A DNA stretch of 64,000 nucleotides. It comes from Amycolatopsis lexingtonensis (GTDB taxonomy: Bacteria > Actinomycetota > Actinomycetes > Mycobacteriales > Pseudonocardiaceae). Of the stretch, positions 16,330-25,376 are shown piece after piece. Under the pieces are notes generated by a model. That model was not told the origin of the DNA. It was given only the letters and a program-made list of their open reading frames with translations, and made no database searches. The stretch's first letter is position 1. Every line of letters starts with the position of its first letter. The DNA lies in the NCBI RefSeq assembly GCF_014873755.1, contig NZ_JADBEG010000001.1, positions 2,544,501 to 2,608,500 on the forward strand. The letters run 5' to 3'. Made by a program: the position numbers and the translations under genes.

Positions 16330-17268
16330 TCAGGCGGGCCGCGCGAGCAGCCGCCTCAGCCACGACTCCCGCGCGGCGACGCACGCCTTGGCGACGGCCG
16401 ACTCCGGGGCGATGTCGTGGAAGCCGTGGAACGCGCCGCCCCAGACGTGCAGTTCGGCCTCGCCACCGGCGGCCCAGACGGCGCTCGCGAACGCGACGGC
16501 CTCGTCCCGGAACACCTCGGCCGCGCCGGCGTCGACGAACACCGGCGGCAGTCCACTGAGGTCGGTCGCGCGGGCCGGGGCCGCGTACGGCGAGACGTCA
16601 CCGGTGCCCCGGCGGTCGCCGAGGACCATCGTCCACGCCGTGAGGTTGCTGGTCCGGTCCCAGACGCCGACGCCGTCGTACTCGCGCGCCGACCCGGTCT
16701 CGTTGCGGTCGTCGAGCATCGGGCACTGGAGCAGCAGGCCGGTCACCGCCGGGCCGCCGCGGTCCCGGGCCAGCAGGGTGGCGCCGGCGGCGAGCCCGGC
16801 CCCGCCGCTGCCGCCGAAGACGACCAACCGGTCGAACCCGAGCGCGGCCGTCCACTTCAGACCGGCGTAGCAGTCCTCCACCGGCACCGGGTCGGGGTGT
16901 TCGGGCGCCCGGCGGTACTCGACGGTGACGGCCACGGCGTCGTGCTCCAGCACCCATTCGATGAGCGGGTGGACGGAGGCGAACCGGTCGCCCATGACCA
17001 TCCCGCCCCCGTGGGCGTGGTAGATCCCCAGCCCACTGCGGCGGCCATCGGCGCGTTCGAGCACGGAGACGGTGATGTCGGCGCCGCCGTACCCGGGGAT
17101 GGTGTGGTCGGTCCAGGTGACCGGGCGGCCGCCGATCTGCTCCTCGATCGAGGGGAACGGAAGTGCCCGGTAGCGGCCGAGCTGCTCGGCGGTCATGCCG
17201 ACGGGCACCCGGCCGGCGAGGGCGGGCAGGAGGGCGGCGAGTTCGGGGTCGTACACGGGCTCGGCCAT
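16330..17268 (-). CDS. HSL-type alpha/beta hydrolase (esterase/lipase)
   Basis: A 312-residue esterase of the hormone-sensitive lipase branch. The ATG at 17268 is chosen; the frame runs on to 17484 only through the palindromic repeats and is not coding. HGGG at residues 86-89 is the oxyanion motif. GGSGGAG gives nucleophile Ser154, a variant of the usual GDSAGG. PPVFVDAGAAEVFRDE and AFHGFHD carry the acid and histidine. It is cytosolic, with no signal peptide. Substrate is unknown; it is not in an operon. Confidence 0.85.
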   Translation of the reverse strand: MAEPVYDPELAALLPALAGRVPVGMTAEQLGRYRALPFPSIEEQIGGRPVTWTDHTIPGYGGADITVSVLERADGRRSGLGIYHAHGGGMVMGDRFASVHPLIEWVLEHDAVAVTVEYRRAPEHPDPVPVEDCYAGLKWTAALGFDRLVVFGGSGGAGLAAGATLLARDRGGPAVTGLLLQCPMLDDRNETGSAREYDGVGVWDRTSNLTAWTMVLGDRRGTGDVSPYAAPARATDLSGLPPVFVDAGAAEVFRDEAVAFASAVWAAGGEAELHVWGGAFHGFHDIAPESAVAKACVAARESWLRRLLARPA

Positions 17269-17336
17269 CCGCCCGAGCTTAGGGATGTCGCGTTGACAAC
17301 CGGTATACGCGGTGCTGGGGCCGTTCCGGAGGGTCT

Positions 17337-17665
17337 TGAACGACTCGTTCACCTCGTCCGGTGTCAGGGCTCCGGCAAAGTCGCGTCGGTGCGGTCCGCA
17401 GCGGTGCGCCGACGTCTTGAATGAGTCATTCAGGACGTGCGAAGACCTGAATGACTCATTCAAGACGTGGGGCGAGCGGGTCAACGGCGGCGAAGTGCCC
17501 TGGCCGCGTGACTTTGCCGGGACCCCGGCCGTGATGTCGTGAACGACTCGTTCATGTCGTCTGGTGCGGTGAACGACCCGTTCATGACGTGCGGGCAGCC
17601 GGATCGGCCGTGCTGATCCGACTTTGCCGGAGCCCTGCCGTCCGGTGTCACGAACGACTCGTTCA
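17337..17665. repeat. compound palindromic repeat region
   Basis: This 433-bp gene-free stretch holds six copies of a 15-bp palindrome of consensus TGAAYGASTCRTTCA: 17337-17351, 17418-17432, 17448-17462, 17540-17554, 17570-17584 (one mismatch) and 17651-17665 (one mismatch). It also has three copies of the terminus CCGGCAAAGTC, direct at 17372 and inverted at 17510 and 17620. The last palindrome is enclosed in a longer inverted repeat (CCGGTGTCA and TGACACCGG). Open frames through these repeats spell NESF/NDSF and are not genes. Confidence 0.8.
17372..17520 (+). repeat. MITE-like 149-bp element, copy A
   Basis: The element starts CCGGCAAAGTCGCG and ends with its imperfect inverse (CGCGTGACTTTGCCGG). 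Inside are two 15-bp palindromes 30 bp apart, which together form a 22-bp-arm hairpin (GTCTTGAATGAGTCATTCAG and its inverse). A 150-bp copy alike along its whole length lies at 52432-52581. No transposase is present in either copy. Confidence 0.65.
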
Positions 17666-17701
17666 TGACACCGGGCACGGCCGCGGTAGTGGCCGAGCGG
17701 G

Positions 17702-18247
17702 CTACCGGTCCGTCCCGAAGGCGCGCAGGAACGTGTCCACGATGACGTCGGCCGCCTGCGCGTCGCTCAACCCGGGCATGTCCCGCGTCGCCAGGTGCAC
17801 CAGCTGGCCGAGCACGTTGCCCGGCCAGCGCTCGGGCACGCCGTCGCGGAGCAGCCCCTCGTCGGTGGCCCGCTGCAGGAAGCGGTCCACCTCCTCGACC
17901 GACCGGCGGCGCCGCTTCCAGATCTCCGGGTCCGTGCGCATCATCGCGAGTTCCGCGGGCCACTTGCGGTTGACGCCGACGATCTCCTCGACGTACCGGT
18001 GCAGGGCCACCGGCACCGGCGCCTCGCGGAGGCGGGCTGTCTCGATGGCCGCCTCGATCGCGTCCAGGCGGGCCTCGTACACCGCCGCCAGCAGCTCTTC
18101 GCGGCCCGTGAACCGGCGGTACACCGTGCGGCGGTCCACGCCGGCCTCGGCGGCGATCGCCGCGATGCTCGTGGCCGGGTCGTCGGCGAGCATGCGGGCG
18201 CCCGTCGTCAGCAGGAGTTCGAGGTTGCGCGCGGCGTCGGCTCTCAC
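17702..18247 (-). CDS. TetR-family transcriptional regulator
   Basis: A 181-residue TetR-type repressor. The N-terminal DNA-binding domain is clear: ARNLELLLTTGARMLADDPA, then IAAIAAEAGVDRRTVYRRF and the helix REELLAAVYEARLD. I chose the GTG at 18247; upstream sequence has no in-frame ATG or GTG near. The ligand domain is unremarkable and gives no ligand. It is divergent from the dipZ gene across a 127-bp gap, the usual arrangement for a repressor and its target, though no clear palindromic operator was found there. Confidence 0.85.
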   Translation of the reverse strand: MRADAARNLELLLTTGARMLADDPATSIAAIAAEAGVDRRTVYRRFTGREELLAAVYEARLDAIEAAIETARLREAPVPVALHRYVEEIVGVNRKWPAELAMMRTDPEIWKRRRRSVEEVDRFLQRATDEGLLRDGVPERWPGNVLGQLVHLATRDMPGLSDAQAADVIVDTFLRAFGTDR

Positions 18248-18374
18248 CCCCTCAACATACGCTCCGCTGTCGCCCTCATGCCGGTAACCGCCACAGTGCT
18301 GAGACGATGACGAAACCCTTACCGCCCGTTCGCGCCGCGGCTGACCGGGTGCGTCCGCGGCTAATTTCGGGCGG

Positions 18375-19940
18375 GTGCCCACCCTCGTCCTCGCCGGCCT
18401 GCTCGCCGGGATCGTCACCAGCCTCTCGCCGTGCGTGCTGCCCGTCCTGCCCGTCGTCCTGACCGCCGGGGCGCGCCGGCCCTGGGGTGTCGTCGGCGGG
18501 CTGGTGACCAGCTTCAGCCTCACGACGCTGTTCGGTTCGCTCGTGCTCACCGCGCTCGGCCTGCCCGCCGGGCTGGTGCGGGACGCGGGGATCGTGGCGC
18601 TGGTCCTGCTGGGGATCGGGCTGCTGGTCCCGCGCGTGGGCGAGTTGCTGGAACGGCCGTTCGCCCGGCTTCGGGGCCGAGCGGCCGCGCCGGGTCGCGG
18701 CGGGTTCGCCACCGGACTCGCGCTGGGGCTCGTCTACGTGCCGTGCGCGGGCCCGGTGCTGGCCACCATCGCCGTCGTCGGGGCGACACACCGGATCGGC
18801 TTCGACAGCCTGCTGCTGACCGCGGCTTTCGGCGTGGGCACGGGCATTCCGCTGCTCGTGCTTGCCGCTTCGGGTGGCGCGCTCGCCCGCCGCGCGCGGT
18901 TCCTGCGGGCGCACGCCCGCGGGCTGCGCGCCACGACCGGGGCCGCGCTGCTGCTGGTCGCCGCCGTCACCGCGTTCGACCTCGCCGCGCCGCTGCAGCG
19001 CGCGGTACCCGACTACACGGCCGCCGCGCAGCAGGCCGTCGGCGCGGAGCAGCTCGACCGGCTGACCCACGCGCCGGAGTTCACCGGCATCACGACGTGG
19101 CTCAACACCCCCGGCGGGCAGCCGGTGTCCCTGCGCGCGCGGCGCGGCAAGGTCACGGTCGTCAGCTTCTGGACCTACAGCTGCATCAACTGCCAGCGGG
19201 CGCTCCCGCACCTCGAGCGGTGGTCCGACACCTACCGCGACGCCGGGCTGACGGTCGTCGGCGTGCACACCCCGGAGTTCGCGTTCGAGCACGACCCCGG
19301 CAACGTCGCCGACCAGGCCAAGGCGCTCGGCGTGACCTACCCGGTCGCCGTCGACGACGAATACGCCACCTGGACCGCCTACGGCAACCAGTACTGGCCG
19401 GCGGCCTACCTCGTCGACGCCACCGGGCAGGTCCGCCGCACCAGCTTCGGCGAAGGCGGGTACGCGGACTTCGAACAGCAGATCCGCGCCGCGCTCACCG
19501 ACGCCGGGGCGACTTCCCTCCCCCGGCCCACCGACGTCCCCGACACGACCCCGACCGGCGGGCTGACCCCGGAGACGTACCTCGGCGCCGAGCACGCTCC
19601 CCTGGCCTCCAGCGGCAGCCACGTCGCGGCCGGGCAGACCCGCGGCTACACCTTCCCGGCCGCCGTCGACCCCGACACGTTCGCACTGGACGGCACGTGG
19701 ACGGCGGACCCCGAGCACCTGACCGCCGGCCCCGGCGCCCGGCTGCGGCTGTCCTTCCGCGCCACTTCCGTCCACTTGGTACTCGGCGGGACGGGAACGG
19801 TGACTGTCGATGGCACGCGGACCTTCGCGGTCGGCGGCCCGCCGACGCTGTACACGGTGCTGGACGGGCGGTCCGGGCCCGGCGAGGTGACGTTGTCGCT
19901 CAGCCCGGGGACGCAGGCGTACTCCTTCACGTTCGGCTGA
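18375..19940 (+). CDS. dipZ: DipZ-type CcdA-thioredoxin fusion
   Basis: A 521-residue membrane protein that passes electrons from the cytosol to exported thiol partners. Residues 1-220 are a CcdA/DsbD transmembrane domain with its two redox cysteine sites (SLSPCVLPVLP and YVPCAGPVL). Residues about 240-380 are an extracytoplasmic TlpA-like thioredoxin domain with the CINC active site (SFWTYSCINCQRALPHLE). Residues about 400-521 are a beta-rich C-terminal domain as in mycobacterial DipZ. The GTG start has a weak ribosome site. Its end overlaps the truncated TetR gene by 14 bp. Confidence 0.9.
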   Translation: MPTLVLAGLLAGIVTSLSPCVLPVLPVVLTAGARRPWGVVGGLVTSFSLTTLFGSLVLTALGLPAGLVRDAGIVALVLLGIGLLVPRVGELLERPFARLRGRAAAPGRGGFATGLALGLVYVPCAGPVLATIAVVGATHRIGFDSLLLTAAFGVGTGIPLLVLAASGGALARRARFLRAHARGLRATTGAALLLVAAVTAFDLAAPLQRAVPDYTAAAQQAVGAEQLDRLTHAPEFTGITTWLNTPGGQPVSLRARRGKVTVVSFWTYSCINCQRALPHLERWSDTYRDAGLTVVGVHTPEFAFEHDPGNVADQAKALGVTYPVAVDDEYATWTAYGNQYWPAAYLVDATGQVRRTSFGEGGYADFEQQIRAALTDAGATSLPRPTDVPDTTPTGGLTPETYLGAEHAPLASSGSHVAAGQTRGYTFPAAVDPDTFALDGTWTADPEHLTAGPGARLRLSFRATSVHLVLGGTGTVTVDGTRTFAVGGPPTLYTVLDGRSGPGEVTLSLSPGTQAYSFTFG

Positions 19941-20364
19941 CAGCGGCCCCGCGCAGCCGCTGCGCCTCGAGCAACGGCGCGCCGGCGTCGCGCAGCGCCT
20001 TGCGGCACGTGACCAGCGCGTCCCACGGCTCGAGCCCATCCAGCCCGGACGCGGCGGGGCAGAGCTGTTCGACCTCGTCGCGGTGGACCTCCGCCACCAG
20101 GTCCTCGCGGGTCGGGAAGTTGCGGTACAGCGTGGCGATGCTCACCCCGGAGCGCCGCGCGACGTCCTTCATCGAAGCCCGTGATCCGTTGTCCGCGAAC
20201 GCTTCCCGCGCGGCCGCGACCAGCGCGTCGAAGTTCCGCCGGCGTCGGCCCGCCAGGTCAACGCCGCCACGCCGGGCTACACCGCCACCGGTCTCACCGG
20301 CTTCCAGGGCACCCGCAGCGTCGAGGAAGGCCGCCTGCCCTGGTGACACTGTGCACCGCCTCAC
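19927..20364 (-). pseudogene. truncated TetR-family regulator, probably decayed
   Basis: A 145-residue frame with an intact TetR DNA-binding domain (ASMKDVARRSGVSIATLYRNF, then REDLVAEVHRDEVEQLC) but almost no ligand domain: the family would continue for about 80 residues after EPWDAL, and here it stops within 30. The first 45 residues are Gly/Ala-rich sequence antisense to a short-chain dehydrogenase remnant (20254-20346), so the true N-terminus has probably been replaced. It is divergent from the ALDH gene and may once have controlled it. It may still make a DNA-binding fragment. Confidence 0.55.
20254..20346 (+). pseudogene. C-terminal remnant of a short-chain dehydrogenase
   Basis: Thirty codons read QVNAATPGYTATGLTGF, then QGTRSVEEG, then RLPW and a stop. 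This matches the C-terminal part of classical SDR proteins (VNAVxPGYTATxL...GTxxxEEGA) joined directly to a typical SDR C-terminus (..RLPW), with the roughly 25 residues in between deleted. There is no SDR sequence upstream. It lies antisense inside the 5' part of the truncated TetR frame, so both were damaged by one rearrangement. Confidence 0.6.
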
Positions 20365-20430
20365 ACCTGCGTCCCTTCGTCCACCTAAGTGCTACATTGA
20401 TGTGACAGAAGACAACGCAGGAGGCGCACA

Positions 20431-21891
20431 GTGATCACCCGGAACCAACTCTTCGTCGGCGGCTCGTGGACCACCCCGAGCAGCACCGAGCCGCTCGACA
20501 TCGTTTCCCCCCACAACAACTCCGTGCTCGGGCGTGCCGTGCAGGCGCTGCCCGCCGACGTCGACCGGGCCGTCGCGGCCGCCCGGAAGGCGTTCGACGA
20601 AGGTCCGTGGCCGCGGACCGCGCCGGCGGAGCGGATCGCCGTGATCCGGCGGCTGACCGCCCTGCGCGAGAAGCGCGCCGACGAGATCGCGGCGCTCATC
20701 TCGGCGGAGAACGGCTCGGCGCTGTGGTTCACCAAGGCCGGCCAGCCCGGGCTGACCCGGCAGGCCAACGCCTACCTGAAGGCGGCCGAGGAGTTCGGCT
20801 GGGAGCAGACGCTCGAGCCGTCGGACCCCGCCGCGCCGTTCCGGTCGGTCGTGCGGCGGGAGGCGGTCGGCGTGGTCGCCGCGGTCATCCCGTGGAACTC
20901 GCCGTTCTCCTCGGCGCTGGCGAAGATCATCCCCGCGCTGCTCGCCGGCAACACCGTCGTCCTCAAGGTCTCGCCCGAGAACACGCTGAGCATGAGCCTG
21001 CTCGCCGACCTGCTGGCCGAAACCGGCCTGCCCGAAGGCGTCGTCAGCGTGCTGCCCGCGGACCACGAGACCAGCGAGTACCTGGTGAAGCACCCGGACG
21101 TCGACAAGATCGCGTTCACCGGTTCGACCCGCGCCGGGCGCCGCATCGCGTCGCTGGCCGGTGAGCAGCTCAAGCGGGTCAGCCTCGAGCTCGGCGGCAA
21201 GTCCGCCGCCGTGTTCCTGCCCGACGCCGACCTGCCCGCGGCGATCCAGGGCGTCAAGTTCGGTTCGCTGCTCAACAACGGCGAATCGTGCATCGCGCAG
21301 ACGCGGATCCTCGCGCCGCGCAGCCGCTACGAAGAGGTCGTCGCCGGCCTCAAGGAGCTGATCGAGTCGCTGCCGGTGGGCGACCCCGCCGACGACAAGA
21401 CGTTCATCGGCCCGATGATCCGCCGGGACCAGCAGCAGCGCGTCCTCGACTACGTCCGCACCGGCATCGAAGAGGGCGCCCGGCTCGTCACCGGCGGCCC
21501 GGACGTCCCGGCGGGGCTGGAAGCGGGCAACTACGTCACGCCCACGCTGTTCGCCGACGTCGACCCGTCGATGCGCATCGCGCAGGAGGAGATCTTCGGC
21601 CCGGTGCTGGTCGTCCTCCCCTACGACGACGAGGACGACGCCGTCCGCATCGCCAACGACTCCGAATACGGCCTCTCCGGCGGGGTGTGGTCGGCCGACC
21701 CGGCGCACGCGCTGGCCGTCGCGCGCCGCATCCGCACCGGCACGATCACCGTCAACGGCGCGCCGATCGGCTTCGACGGCCCGTTCGGCGGGTTCAAGGC
21801 CAGCGGCCTCGGCCGCGAATACGGCGCCGTCGGGCTCGGCACCTACACCGAATACAAGACCATCACCGTTCCGGAAAAGAAAGACCGATGA
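20431..21891 (+). CDS. aldehyde dehydrogenase family protein
   Basis: A 486-residue NAD(P)+-dependent aldehyde dehydrogenase. The GTG at 20431 follows CAGGAGG. Hallmarks: PWNSPFSSALAKIIPALLAG, the cofactor region FTGSTRAGR, general base Glu253 (LELGGK), nucleophile Cys287 (NNGESCIAQ), and the C-terminal PFGGFKASGLGREYG. Substrate cannot be set; the sequence resembles broad-range or betaine/vanillin-type ALDHs. Its stop overlaps the start of an efflux pump gene (ATGA), which suggests detoxification of an aldehyde-forming compound. Confidence 0.9.
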   Translation: MITRNQLFVGGSWTTPSSTEPLDIVSPHNNSVLGRAVQALPADVDRAVAAARKAFDEGPWPRTAPAERIAVIRRLTALREKRADEIAALISAENGSALWFTKAGQPGLTRQANAYLKAAEEFGWEQTLEPSDPAAPFRSVVRREAVGVVAAVIPWNSPFSSALAKIIPALLAGNTVVLKVSPENTLSMSLLADLLAETGLPEGVVSVLPADHETSEYLVKHPDVDKIAFTGSTRAGRRIASLAGEQLKRVSLELGGKSAAVFLPDADLPAAIQGVKFGSLLNNGESCIAQTRILAPRSRYEEVVAGLKELIESLPVGDPADDKTFIGPMIRRDQQQRVLDYVRTGIEEGARLVTGGPDVPAGLEAGNYVTPTLFADVDPSMRIAQEEIFGPVLVVLPYDDEDDAVRIANDSEYGLSGGVWSADPAHALAVARRIRTGTITVNGAPIGFDGPFGGFKASGLGREYGAVGLGTYTEYKTITVPEKKDR

Positions 21892-23270
21892 CTCTCGACA
21901 CCCCCGCCAGACCCGCGGTGCGCCCGGCGATGGCGGCCCTCTTCCTCGCCGTCCTGCTGGCCGCACTGGACCAGACCATCGTGGCCACCGCGCTGCCGAA
22001 GATCGCCGCCGACCTCGGCGGGTTCCGCGACATCGCCTGGATCACCGCGGCCTACCTGCTCGCCTCGACCGCGGCCACGCCGCTGTGGGGCAAGCTCGGC
22101 GACATGCTCGGGCGCAAGCGCCTGTACCTCATCGCCACGACGGCGTTCCTGATCGCCTCCGCGCTCTGCGGCCTGGCCCAGGACCTGCCCCAGCTCGTCG
22201 CCGCCCGCGCCCTGCAGGGCCTCGCGGGCGGCGGGATGATCGTCCTGACCTTCGCGCTCGTCGGCGACATCGTCGAACCCGCCGAGCGCGGGCGCTACCA
22301 GGGCCGGTTCGGCTCGGTGTACGGCGTCGCGAGCATCGCCGGCCCGCTGCTCGGCGGGCTGTTCACCGACCACCTCTCGTGGCGGTGGGCGTTCCTGGTC
22401 AACGTGCCGGTCGGGCTGGTCGCCGTGGCCCTCGCCGCGCGCGCCCTGCCCGCGGCGCCCCGCCGGACGGCCGTCGCCCGCGTCGATTACCCGGGCGCGC
22501 TGCTGCTGGCCGGCGCGGCCACCGCGCTGGTCCTCATCACCTCCTTCGGCCCCCGGTGGGGCTGGACCTCGCCGGGCACGCTGGCGCTCGCGGTCGCGGC
22601 GATCGCCTTGGTGGCACTGGTGATCCCGGTCGAACGCCGCGCCGCGGCACCGGTGCTGCCGCTGACGATGTTCGCCTCGCGGACCGTCGTCATCGCCGCG
22701 CTGGTCGGGTTCATCGCCAACGTCGCGATGTTCAGCGTCCTGGTGTACCTGCCGACGTACCTCCAGGTCGTCGACGGCGTGTCGGCGACCCTGTCCGGGG
22801 TGCACCTGCTGCCGCTGGTGCTCGGGCTGGTCGTCAGCCAGTCGTTCGCCGGCCGCTGGGTGGCGAACCCGGCACGGGTCCGGCCGGTACTGGTGACCGG
22901 CATGGCGCTGAACGTCGCCGGGCTCCTGCTGCTGAGCACGCTGACGCCCGGCCTCTCGCAGCTCGCCGTGATCGGCTACTTCGCCGTCACCGGGATCGGC
23001 ATCGGCATGGTCCCGATGGTCGCGCTGACGGCCGCGCAGAACTCGGTGCCGACCACGGACATCGGGGCCGCCAGCGCCGTGGTGACCTTCGCCCGGTCGA
23101 TCGGCGCGGCGTTCGGGGTGGCCGTCTTCGGCACCCTGCTGGGCGCCGACGTCGCCGGCCACATCGGCGGGGCGTTCCTGGCGATCGTCCCGGTCGTCGT
23201 GGCCGGCACCGTCCTCGCCGGACTGCTGCGACGTCACTCGGCGAGCGCGGCGAACATCCCCGCCTCGTAG
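21888..23270 (+). CDS. DHA2-family MFS drug efflux transporter (EmrB/QacA type)
   Basis: A 460-residue drug:H+ antiporter with about 14 predicted helices. Motif D1 is visible in helix 1 (LAALDQTIVATALPKIAADL), motif A in loop 2-3 (GKLGDMLGRKRLY) and motif C-like GPLLGGLFTDHLSWRWAF after helix 5. Translation is coupled to the ALDH gene through ATGA. Its 3' end overlaps the convergent AhpD-like gene by 37 bp. Substrate is unknown. Confidence 0.9.
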   Translation: MTLDTPARPAVRPAMAALFLAVLLAALDQTIVATALPKIAADLGGFRDIAWITAAYLLASTAATPLWGKLGDMLGRKRLYLIATTAFLIASALCGLAQDLPQLVAARALQGLAGGGMIVLTFALVGDIVEPAERGRYQGRFGSVYGVASIAGPLLGGLFTDHLSWRWAFLVNVPVGLVAVALAARALPAAPRRTAVARVDYPGALLLAGAATALVLITSFGPRWGWTSPGTLALAVAAIALVALVIPVERRAAAPVLPLTMFASRTVVIAALVGFIANVAMFSVLVYLPTYLQVVDGVSATLSGVHLLPLVLGLVVSQSFAGRWVANPARVRPVLVTGMALNVAGLLLLSTLTPGLSQLAVIGYFAVTGIGIGMVPMVALTAAQNSVPTTDIGAASAVVTFARSIGAAFGVAVFGTLLGADVAGHIGGAFLAIVPVVVAGTVLAGLLRRHSASAANIPAS

Positions 23271-23719
23271 GAACCGCCCTTCTGGTGCACGAGCACGGCC
23301 AGCCGGTTGGCCGCGTTGATCAAAGCGACCAACGCGACCAGCGCGGCGGCCTGTTCGTCGTCGTAGTGCTCGCGCATCCGCGCCCAGGTTTCGTCGGACA
23401 CGCCTTCGTGCGCGTCCGCGAGCCGGGTGCCCTCCTCGGCCACGGCGAGGGCGACCCGCTCGGCTTCGGTGAACACGGTCGACTCCCGCCACGCGGCGAC
23501 GAGGTTGAGCCGCACGGACGTCTCCCCCGCGGCCGCGGCGTCCTTGGTGTGCATGTCGATGCACCAGCCGCACCCGTTGATCTGGCTGGCCCGCAGGCTC
23601 ACCAGCTCGCGGGTGGTCGCGGGCAGCGGGGACCGCTCGAGCACGTGGCCGAGGGCGGCGAACCGCTTCGCCAGCCGGCTGCCGGTTTCGGTGCTGAACA
23701 GGTCGAGACGGGTTTCCAT
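23234..23719 (-). CDS. carboxymuconolactone decarboxylase/AhpD-like protein
   Basis: A 161-residue alkylhydroperoxidase D-like protein. The core SLRASQINGCGWCIDMHTKDA contains the redox CxxC pair (CGWC) followed by the conserved His three residues on. This pattern belongs to peroxide-reducing members rather than true lactone decarboxylases. It is divergent from a GNAT gene across 172 bp and its end overlaps the efflux pump gene. A leader palindrome was not found. Confidence 0.85.
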   Translation of the reverse strand: METRLDLFSTETGSRLAKRFAALGHVLERSPLPATTRELVSLRASQINGCGWCIDMHTKDAAAAGETSVRLNLVAAWRESTVFTEAERVALAVAEEGTRLADAHEGVSDETWARMREHYDDEQAAALVALVALINAANRLAVLVHQKGGSYEAGMFAALAE

Positions 23720-23891
23720 GGCTTCGTCCTCACTCGTGTCGCGGGGTGAACGGCCTCAAGACACCGGCGGGGCCTGCCTTGTGACAGCCGGGATGTGTAC
23801 ATCCGGTTTACGGCGGTCCGGCGGCGTAGACGGGACGTCGATCTTCCCGCACTAGCGTGGCCGCAGCGTCACGCGAGAGAAAAGGAAAACG

Positions 23892-24653
23892 ATGGAAAAC
23901 GGCACGACCGGCCGGGCCGCACGGGCTTGGCTCGGCGCGATGGCGCTGTTCGCCGATACCCAGCCGGGCGGCTTCTTCCGCGAAGGCGCGGGCGGCACCG
24001 CCGAGCTGGTCTCGGGCGCGCCGATGCCCCTGCTCAACGGCGTCATCAGCGTCGCCCAAGAGCCGGACGCCGGCGAGATCGCCGAGTTCGCCGGCTCGGC
24101 GCGGCTGGCGGCCGCGGCGTGGAGCGTCCAGGTCCGCGGCGAGCGGGCCGGCGACCGGATCGCCGCGGTGGCGGCGGCCCACGGCCTGAACCAGCGGGCA
24201 CTGCTGCCCTTCATGGTGAAGGACATCGACGGCGGCGACGGCACCCCACCCGACGGCCTCGACGTCCGGCGGGTGTCCGGTGTGGACAGCGACGTGTACC
24301 GGACCACGATGGCCGCCGGGTACGAAGGCCCGGACGCGCTGTTCGCCGTCTTCGCGCGGCCGTCCGTGCTCGACCACCCCGCCATGCGCGGGTACGTCGC
24401 CGAGCTCGACGGCACCCCGGTCGCGACGTCGTTCGGCGTACTGGTGGACGACCTGGTGGGCGTGTTCAACATCGGGGTCCCGCCGCGGTACCGCCGCCGG
24501 GGCTATGGCCGCGCCGCGACGGCCGCGGTGCTGCGCGAGGGGTACGCCCTCGGTGCGCGGACGGCGTTCCTGCACGCCAGCCCGCTGGGCGTGCCGCTCT
24601 ACGAGGCGATGGGGTTCACCCACGCCGAAAACTGGTCGCTGTTCACCGCCTGA
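23892..24653 (+). CDS. GNAT-family acetyltransferase
   Basis: A 253-residue protein with a degenerate N-terminal half (residues 1-120) and a C-terminal GNAT domain. The acetyl-CoA loop is PPRYRRRGYGRAATAAVL (residues about 198-215) and PLGVPLYEAMGFTHAENW is the terminal strand pair. AAAGGA precedes the ATG. It is followed after 10 bp by an esterase gene and forms an operon with it. Substrate unknown. Confidence 0.8.
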   Translation: MENGTTGRAARAWLGAMALFADTQPGGFFREGAGGTAELVSGAPMPLLNGVISVAQEPDAGEIAEFAGSARLAAAAWSVQVRGERAGDRIAAVAAAHGLNQRALLPFMVKDIDGGDGTPPDGLDVRRVSGVDSDVYRTTMAAGYEGPDALFAVFARPSVLDHPAMRGYVAELDGTPVATSFGVLVDDLVGVFNIGVPPRYRRRGYGRAATAAVLREGYALGARTAFLHASPLGVPLYEAMGFTHAENWSLFTA

Positions 24654-24663
24654 AAGAGGAAGC

Positions 24664-25362
24664 ATGACCGAACCGAAGAACCTCGTGCTCGTGCACGGCG
24701 CCTGGCACGGACCCTGGTGCTGGGAGCTGCTCGTGCCCGAGCTGGCCGAGCGCGGCTGGACGGTGTCCACTGTGGACCTGCCGAGCACGTCCGGCGACGC
24801 GGCGGCCGGGATGCACGCCGACGCCCGCGCGGTCCGGGAGCACCTGGCGTCGATCGCGGGCCCGGTGACCGTGCTCGCGCACTCCTACGGCGGCGTCCCG
24901 GCCACCGAGGCCGCCGGAGCGAACGTCCGGCAGCTCATCTACCTGGCCGCGCACGTACTCGACGCCGGCGAGTCCGTGGTGACGCCGCTCGGCGGGCCGT
25001 GGTTCCCGCCGGAAACGGACTTCACGCCGGGCGCCGACCCGATCCCGGCCCTCTACCACGACGTCCCGACCGGCCGGGCGCGAGCGGCGGTGGCCCGGCT
25101 GCGGCCGCAGAGCGCGAAGGCGTTCACCGAGGAGCTGACCCGCGCGGCCTGGCGGGACATCCCGTCGGCGCTGATCGTCTGCGACGACGACCGGAGCCTG
25201 CCGGCGCTGTTCATCGAACGCGCCGTCGAGGAGGGCCGGGTGGGCGTGGTCCGGCACCTGCCCGGGGGTCACTCGCCGTTCCTGGCCCGGCCGGCGGAGC
25301 TGGCCGGGCTGGTCGACGAACTGGCGCGGGACCGGACGGCGCCCGCTGCGCCGGTGGGCTGA
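24664..25362 (+). CDS. alpha/beta hydrolase, methylesterase/hydroxynitrile lyase-like
   Basis: A 232-residue cytosolic hydrolase of the small alpha/beta family that includes plant methylesterases and hydroxynitrile lyases. LVLVHGAWHGPWCWELLVPEL is the typical oxyanion strand; AHSYGG (about residue 80) carries the nucleophile, CDDDRSLP the acid and GGHSPF the histidine. GAGGA precedes the ATG. It is the second gene of a unit with the GNAT protein and faces a convergent DUF6461-like gene 14 bp on. Confidence 0.8.
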   Translation: MTEPKNLVLVHGAWHGPWCWELLVPELAERGWTVSTVDLPSTSGDAAAGMHADARAVREHLASIAGPVTVLAHSYGGVPATEAAGANVRQLIYLAAHVLDAGESVVTPLGGPWFPPETDFTPGADPIPALYHDVPTGRARAAVARLRPQSAKAFTEELTRAAWRDIPSALIVCDDDRSLPALFIERAVEEGRVGVVRHLPGGHSPFLARPAELAGLVDELARDRTAPAAPVG

Positions 25363-25376
25363 ACCGCGCCCGTCGC

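Noticed and set aside
17418..17462. CRISPR-like regular spacing of short palindromes
   Set aside because: Only two units per site with the second inverted, no unique spacers, no cas genes, and the same pair recurs with the same intervening sequence.
17269..17484. N-terminal extension of the HSL esterase spelling NESF/NDSF repeats
   Set aside because: It is translation of the palindromic repeats. The conserved esterase sequence begins at the ATG at 17268.
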